Shown here one piece after another: positions 6,489 through 9,107 of a DNA stretch of 9,107 bases. How positions within the stretch are numbered: the stretch's first letter is position 1; each line of letters starts with the position of its first letter. The DNA is from Nitrospirae bacterium RIFCSPHIGHO2_01_FULL_66_17 (GTDB taxonomy: Bacteria > Nitrospirota > Nitrospiria > 2-01-FULL-66-17). The translations under genes were made by a program, and so were the position numbers. Location of the stretch: assembly GCA_001803875.1 (NCBI GenBank), contig MHEO01000080.1, positions 7,893 through 16,999 of the forward strand, written 5' to 3'. Under the pieces are notes generated by a model, which was not told the origin of the DNA, did not search any database, and worked only from the letters and a program-made list of their open reading frames with translations.

Positions 6489-6515
6489 CGGGGCGAGATC
6501 GTTCGCCCCGTTTTT
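6489..6515 (+). terminator. intrinsic terminator after pth
   Basis: CGGGGCGA (6489-6496) and TCGCCCCG (6503-6510) form a perfect 8-bp GC-rich stem with a 6-base loop, followed at once by TTTTT (6511-6515). It starts 11 bases after the pth stop and is the only classical Rho-independent terminator seen in the window. It marks the end of the tRNA-Gln/prs/rplY/pth unit. Confidence 0.9.
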
Positions 6516-6533
6516 GTGCGTGGTGGCGCCCGA

Positions 6534-6568
6534 CCGCCGTTGGCGGATGGAAGGCGTCCTGGAATCTT
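6534..6568 (+). promoter_or_regulatory. candidate hppA promoter with overlapping palindrome
   Basis: Because a terminator precedes it, hppA needs its own promoter in 6516-6578. The best pair seen is TTGGCG (6540-6545), a 17-base spacer and AATCTT (6563-6568), matching consensus at 4/6 and 3/6. A palindrome, CCGCC-GTT-GGCGG (6534-6546), overlaps the -35 box and could be an operator half-site pair or chance. The boxes are weak. Confidence 0.3.
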
Positions 6569-6578
6569 TCACAAGGAC

Positions 6579-6584
6579 AAGGAG
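6579..6584 (+). promoter_or_regulatory. Shine-Dalgarno of hppA
   Basis: AAGGAG ends seven bases before the ATG at 6592. It sets that start over the in-frame upstream codons back to 6409, which overlap pth and the terminator. Confidence 0.8.
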
Positions 6585-6591
6585 CGGATTA

Positions 6592-8631
6592 ATGCCGATC
6601 GAGCAACTTGCCATAGTCTTCGCCCTCGGCTGCGCGGCGGCGGCGATTGTGTACGGGGGGATCAGCGCGAAATGGGTGGTGGGGCTTTCTCCGGGCTCGG
6701 CCAAGATGCAGGAGATCGCGCGCGCCATTCAGGAGGGGGCCAAGGCCTATCTCAACCGGCAATACACCACGATCGGTCTTGTTGGGGCGGTGCTCTTCGT
6801 CGCGATCTGGGCGTCCCTGGGCGCGAAGACCGCGGCGGGGTTTGCGATCGGGGCGCTGCTTTCGGCGCTCGCGGGGTACATCGGCATGAACGTCTCGGTC
6901 CGCGCCAACGTGCGGACCGCCGAGGCCGCCAAGCGCGGGTTGTCGGCGGCGTTTGACGTCGCGTTTCGCGGCGGCGCGGTGACGGGGCTCCTGGTGGTGG
7001 GATTGGGCCTGCTCGGCGTGACGGCGTATTTCTGGATCTTGAAGGCGCTGACCCCCGCGGGCGAGGCGGTCGACATCATGCCCCTCGTCGGGTTGGGATT
7101 CGGCGGGAGCCTGATCAGCATCTTCGCGCGGCTCGGCGGCGGGATCTTCACGAAAGCCGCCGACGTCGGGGCGGATCTGGTCGGCAAGGTGGAGGCGGGC
7201 ATTCCGGAGGACGACCCCCGCAATCCCGCGGTGATCGCCGACAACGTGGGCGACAACGTCGGCGACTGCGCCGGGATGGCGGCGGACCTGTTCGAGACGT
7301 ACGCGGTGACGATCATCTCCGCCATGCTGCTGGGAGCCTTGATGTTCTCGGGATCGATGGTCGGCAACGCCCTGGTCTATCCCCTGGTGTTGGGCGGGAT
7401 TTCGATCATCGCCTCCATCATCGGGACGTTCTTCGTCCGCTTGGGCTCGAACGGCAACATCATGGGGGCGCTGTACAAGGGGCTGATCTGGAGCGCGTTG
7501 CTGTCGGCGATCGCGTTTTGGCCGGCCACCCAGTGGCTGATGGGGGGCGAGCCCGGGAACGAGGCGACGGCGATCTACCTGTCGGCGCTGGTGGGGCTGG
7601 TGGTCACGGCCTTCCTCGTGATGATCACGGAGTACTACACCTCCACGGCGTATAAGCCCGTTCGGGATATCGCGCAGGCCTCGACCACCGGGCACGGGAC
7701 CAACGTGATTGCGGGGCTGGCGGTGGGCATGAAGTCGACGGCTCTTCCGGTGCTGGTCATCGCGGGGGGGGTGCTGGCCGCGTATGAGCTGGCCGGGATC
7801 TACGGGATTGCCATTGCCGCGGTGTCGATGTTGTCCATGGCCGGCATCATCGTGGCGCTGGACGCCTACGGTCCGATCACCGACAACGGTGGCGGCATCG
7901 CCGAGATGGCCGGCCTCGACAAGTCGGTCCGGGCCGTCACCGACCCGCTGGACGCGGTGGGCAACACGACCAAGGCCGTGACCAAGGGGTACGCGATCGG
8001 GTCGGCGGGACTGGCGGCGCTGGTGCTCTTCGCCGCCTATACCGAGGAAATCAACCGGCTCCGGGCCAAGGCCATGGAATTCACGCTGAACGATCCCTAC
8101 GTCATCGTCGGACTCTTCATCGGCGGTCTGCTGCCGTATCTTTTCTCGGCGTTCTCGATGGAGGCGGTGGGCAAGGCGGCCGGCTTGGTGGTGGTGGAAG
8201 TCCGCCGCCAGTTTCGCGAGATTCCCGGCATTATGGCCGGCACCGCCAAGCCCGATTACGGCCGGGCGGTGGATATCGTCACCCGCCGCGCGATCCGCGA
8301 GATGATCGTGCCCGGGCTCATCCCCGTGTTGACCCCCTTGGTTGTGGGCATCGTGTTGGGCCCGAAGGCCCTGGGCGGCGTGCTGGTCGGTAGCATCGTG
8401 ACCGGCCTGTTCGTCGCGATCTCGATGACCAGCGGGGGCGGGGCGTGGGACAACGCGAAGAAGTACATCGAGGAAGGCCACCACGGCGGCAAGGGGAGCG
8501 ACGCGCACAAGGCGGCGGTGACGGGTGATACGGTCGGCGATCCGTACAAAGACACGGCGGGTCCGGCGATCAATCCGATGATCAAGATCATCAACATCGT
8601 GGCGCTCCTCGTGGTTCCCCTCATCGTCTAG
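6592..8631 (+). CDS. hppA: K+-independent membrane-bound proton-pumping pyrophosphatase
   Basis: HppA hydrolyses pyrophosphate and pumps protons across the membrane. The 679 residues form about 16 hydrophobic helices, normal for the family. Substrate- and Mg-binding motifs are intact: DVGADLVGKVE (191-201), DNVGDNVGD (217-225), GGAWDNAKKYIE (616-627) and GDTVGDPYKDT (645-655). In the subtype-determining segment GNTTKAVTKG (457-466), Lys461 and Thr464 occupy the positions that carry Ala and usually Gly in K+-dependent enzymes. This indicates the K+-independent class, whose characterised members pump H+. The ATG is fixed by AAGGAG seven bases upstream. The gene is separated from pth by a terminator, so it probably starts a new transcript, and ychF begins two bases after its stop. 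The enzyme would help remove pyrophosphate made by biosynthetic reactions and conserve its energy. Confidence 0.97.
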   Translation: MPIEQLAIVFALGCAAAAIVYGGISAKWVVGLSPGSAKMQEIARAIQEGAKAYLNRQYTTIGLVGAVLFVAIWASLGAKTAAGFAIGALLSALAGYIGMNVSVRANVRTAEAAKRGLSAAFDVAFRGGAVTGLLVVGLGLLGVTAYFWILKALTPAGEAVDIMPLVGLGFGGSLISIFARLGGGIFTKAADVGADLVGKVEAGIPEDDPRNPAVIADNVGDNVGDCAGMAADLFETYAVTIISAMLLGALMFSGSMVGNALVYPLVLGGISIIASIIGTFFVRLGSNGNIMGALYKGLIWSALLSAIAFWPATQWLMGGEPGNEATAIYLSALVGLVVTAFLVMITEYYTSTAYKPVRDIAQASTTGHGTNVIAGLAVGMKSTALPVLVIAGGVLAAYELAGIYGIAIAAVSMLSMAGIIVALDAYGPITDNGGGIAEMAGLDKSVRAVTDPLDAVGNTTKAVTKGYAIGSAGLAALVLFAAYTEEINRLRAKAMEFTLNDPYVIVGLFIGGLLPYLFSAFSMEAVGKAAGLVVVEVRRQFREIPGIMAGTAKPDYGRAVDIVTRRAIREMIVPGLIPVLTPLVVGIVLGPKALGGVLVGSIVTGLFVAISMTSGGGAWDNAKKYIEEGHHGGKGSDAHKAAVTGDTVGDPYKDTAGPAINPMIKIINIVALLVVPLIV

Positions 8632-8633
8632 CC

Positions 8634-9107
8634 ATGTCGCTCAATTGCGGAATCGTCGGTCTTCCCAACGTGGGGAAGTCGACGTTGTTCAATGCGCTGA
8701 CGGCGGCGAAAGCCGCCGTCGCCAATTATCCGTTCTGTACGATCGACCCCAACGTCGGCATCGTGCAGGTGCCGGACGCCCGGTTGACGGCCCTCTCCGC
8801 GCTGTACCGCCCGAAGAAGACCACGCCCACCGCGGTCGAGTTCGTCGACATCGCCGGCCTGGTGAAGGGCGCGAGCCAGGGCGAGGGCCTGGGCAACAAG
8901 TTTCTGAGCCACATCCGGGAGGTCGATGCGATCGTCCACGTCGTGCGCTGCTTCGAGGATCCCGACGTCGTCCATGTCGCCGGCAAAGTCGATCCCGATC
9001 GGGACGTCGAGATCATCACCACCGAGCTGATCCTGGCCGACCTGGACACCGCGGAGCGGCGCAAGCAGACGGCGGAGAAGCGCACCAAGACCGCCGACAA
9101 GAAGGCC
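8634..9107 (+). CDS. ychF: ribosome-binding ATPase YchF/OLA1 (3' end missing)
   Basis: YchF is an Obg-related P-loop NTPase that prefers ATP and associates with ribosomes; it has been linked to translation and oxidative stress responses. Only the first 158 codons of a protein usually near 360 residues are present, and the frame is open at the window end. Visible motifs are the P-loop GLPNVGKST (9-17), the switch-I-region signature NYPFCTIDPN (31-40), and the G3 motif DIAG (72-75) followed by LVKGASQGEGLGNKFL (76-91). The helical region that starts the coiled coil begins near 130 (ELILADLDTAERR). The base-specificity motif and the TGS domain lie beyond the window. The ATG at 8634 is two bases after the hppA stop. 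No clear Shine-Dalgarno precedes it, which suggests coupling to hppA translation. In many bacteria ychF directly follows pth; here hppA lies between. Confidence 0.96.
   Translation, partial: MSLNCGIVGLPNVGKSTLFNALTAAKAAVANYPFCTIDPNVGIVQVPDARLTALSALYRPKKTTPTAVEFVDIAGLVKGASQGEGLGNKFLSHIREVDAIVHVVRCFEDPDVVHVAGKVDPDRDVEIITTELILADLDTAERRKQTAEKRTKTADKKA

Noticed and set aside
6409..6591. N-terminal extension of HppA into pth
   Set aside because: The open frame crosses the pth end and the intrinsic terminator. AAGGAG before 6592 and the hydrophobic start MPIEQLAIVFALG give a normal HppA N-terminus.
6589..8508. Long open frame on the - strand (639 codons) opposite hppA
   Set aside because: It is antisense to a fully convincing HppA; the predicted product is His/Arg/Asp-rich low-complexity sequence with no motif.
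1..9107. CRISPR array, insertion sequence, integron or phage attachment site
   Set aside because: No regularly spaced repeats, transposase or integrase motifs, or terminal inverted repeats were seen. The tRNA-Gln 3' end is followed by prs, with no integrase and no second copy of the tRNA end.

Overview
The window is a GC-rich chromosomal segment with every real gene on the + strand and strong G/C preference at third codon positions. It carries core bacterial genes, plus a two-component system of the type IV pilus (PilS/PilR) type. The GC content, the PilR-like regulator, the long (CTC-type) L25 protein and the K+-independent membrane pyrophosphatase would fit a free-living Gram-negative lineage such as Nitrospirota, NC10 or a deltaproteobacterial relative. 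This placement is an inference from general gene character; no sequence comparison was possible.

Layout: (1) 1-2829 holds the 3' part of a membrane-bound PAS/histidine kinase (pilS-like, cut by the window start) and its sigma-54-activating response regulator (pilR-like). The end of the kinase gene carries a cluster of palindromes. (2) 2830-2951 is a short intergenic stretch holding the first copy of a 51-bp perfect direct repeat. (3) 2952-4048 holds a small two-helix membrane protein that overlaps ispE by four bases (ATGA). The second repeat copy lies inside the small gene. (4) 3755-3783, inside ispE, is a near-consensus sigma-70 promoter that could drive the block downstream. (5) 4081-6478 holds tRNA-Gln(UUG), prs, rplY and pth, closely spaced and closed by a strong intrinsic terminator at 6489-6515. 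(6) 6592-8631 encodes a K+-independent proton-pumping pyrophosphatase with its own Shine-Dalgarno. It is followed after two bases by ychF, which runs off the window end.

Functionally, the middle block joins isoprenoid precursor synthesis (IspE), PRPP supply for nucleotides, histidine, tryptophan and NAD (Prs), and translation (tRNA-Gln, L25, peptidyl-tRNA hydrolase, YchF). PRPP-using reactions release pyrophosphate, which HppA can use to pump protons. No mobile element, CRISPR array, phage gene or defence island was seen, and nothing in the window amounts to an undescribed multi-gene system. The most unusual sequence-level signals are the 51-bp direct repeat, the consensus-like promoter buried in ispE, and the palindromes in the pilS tail.
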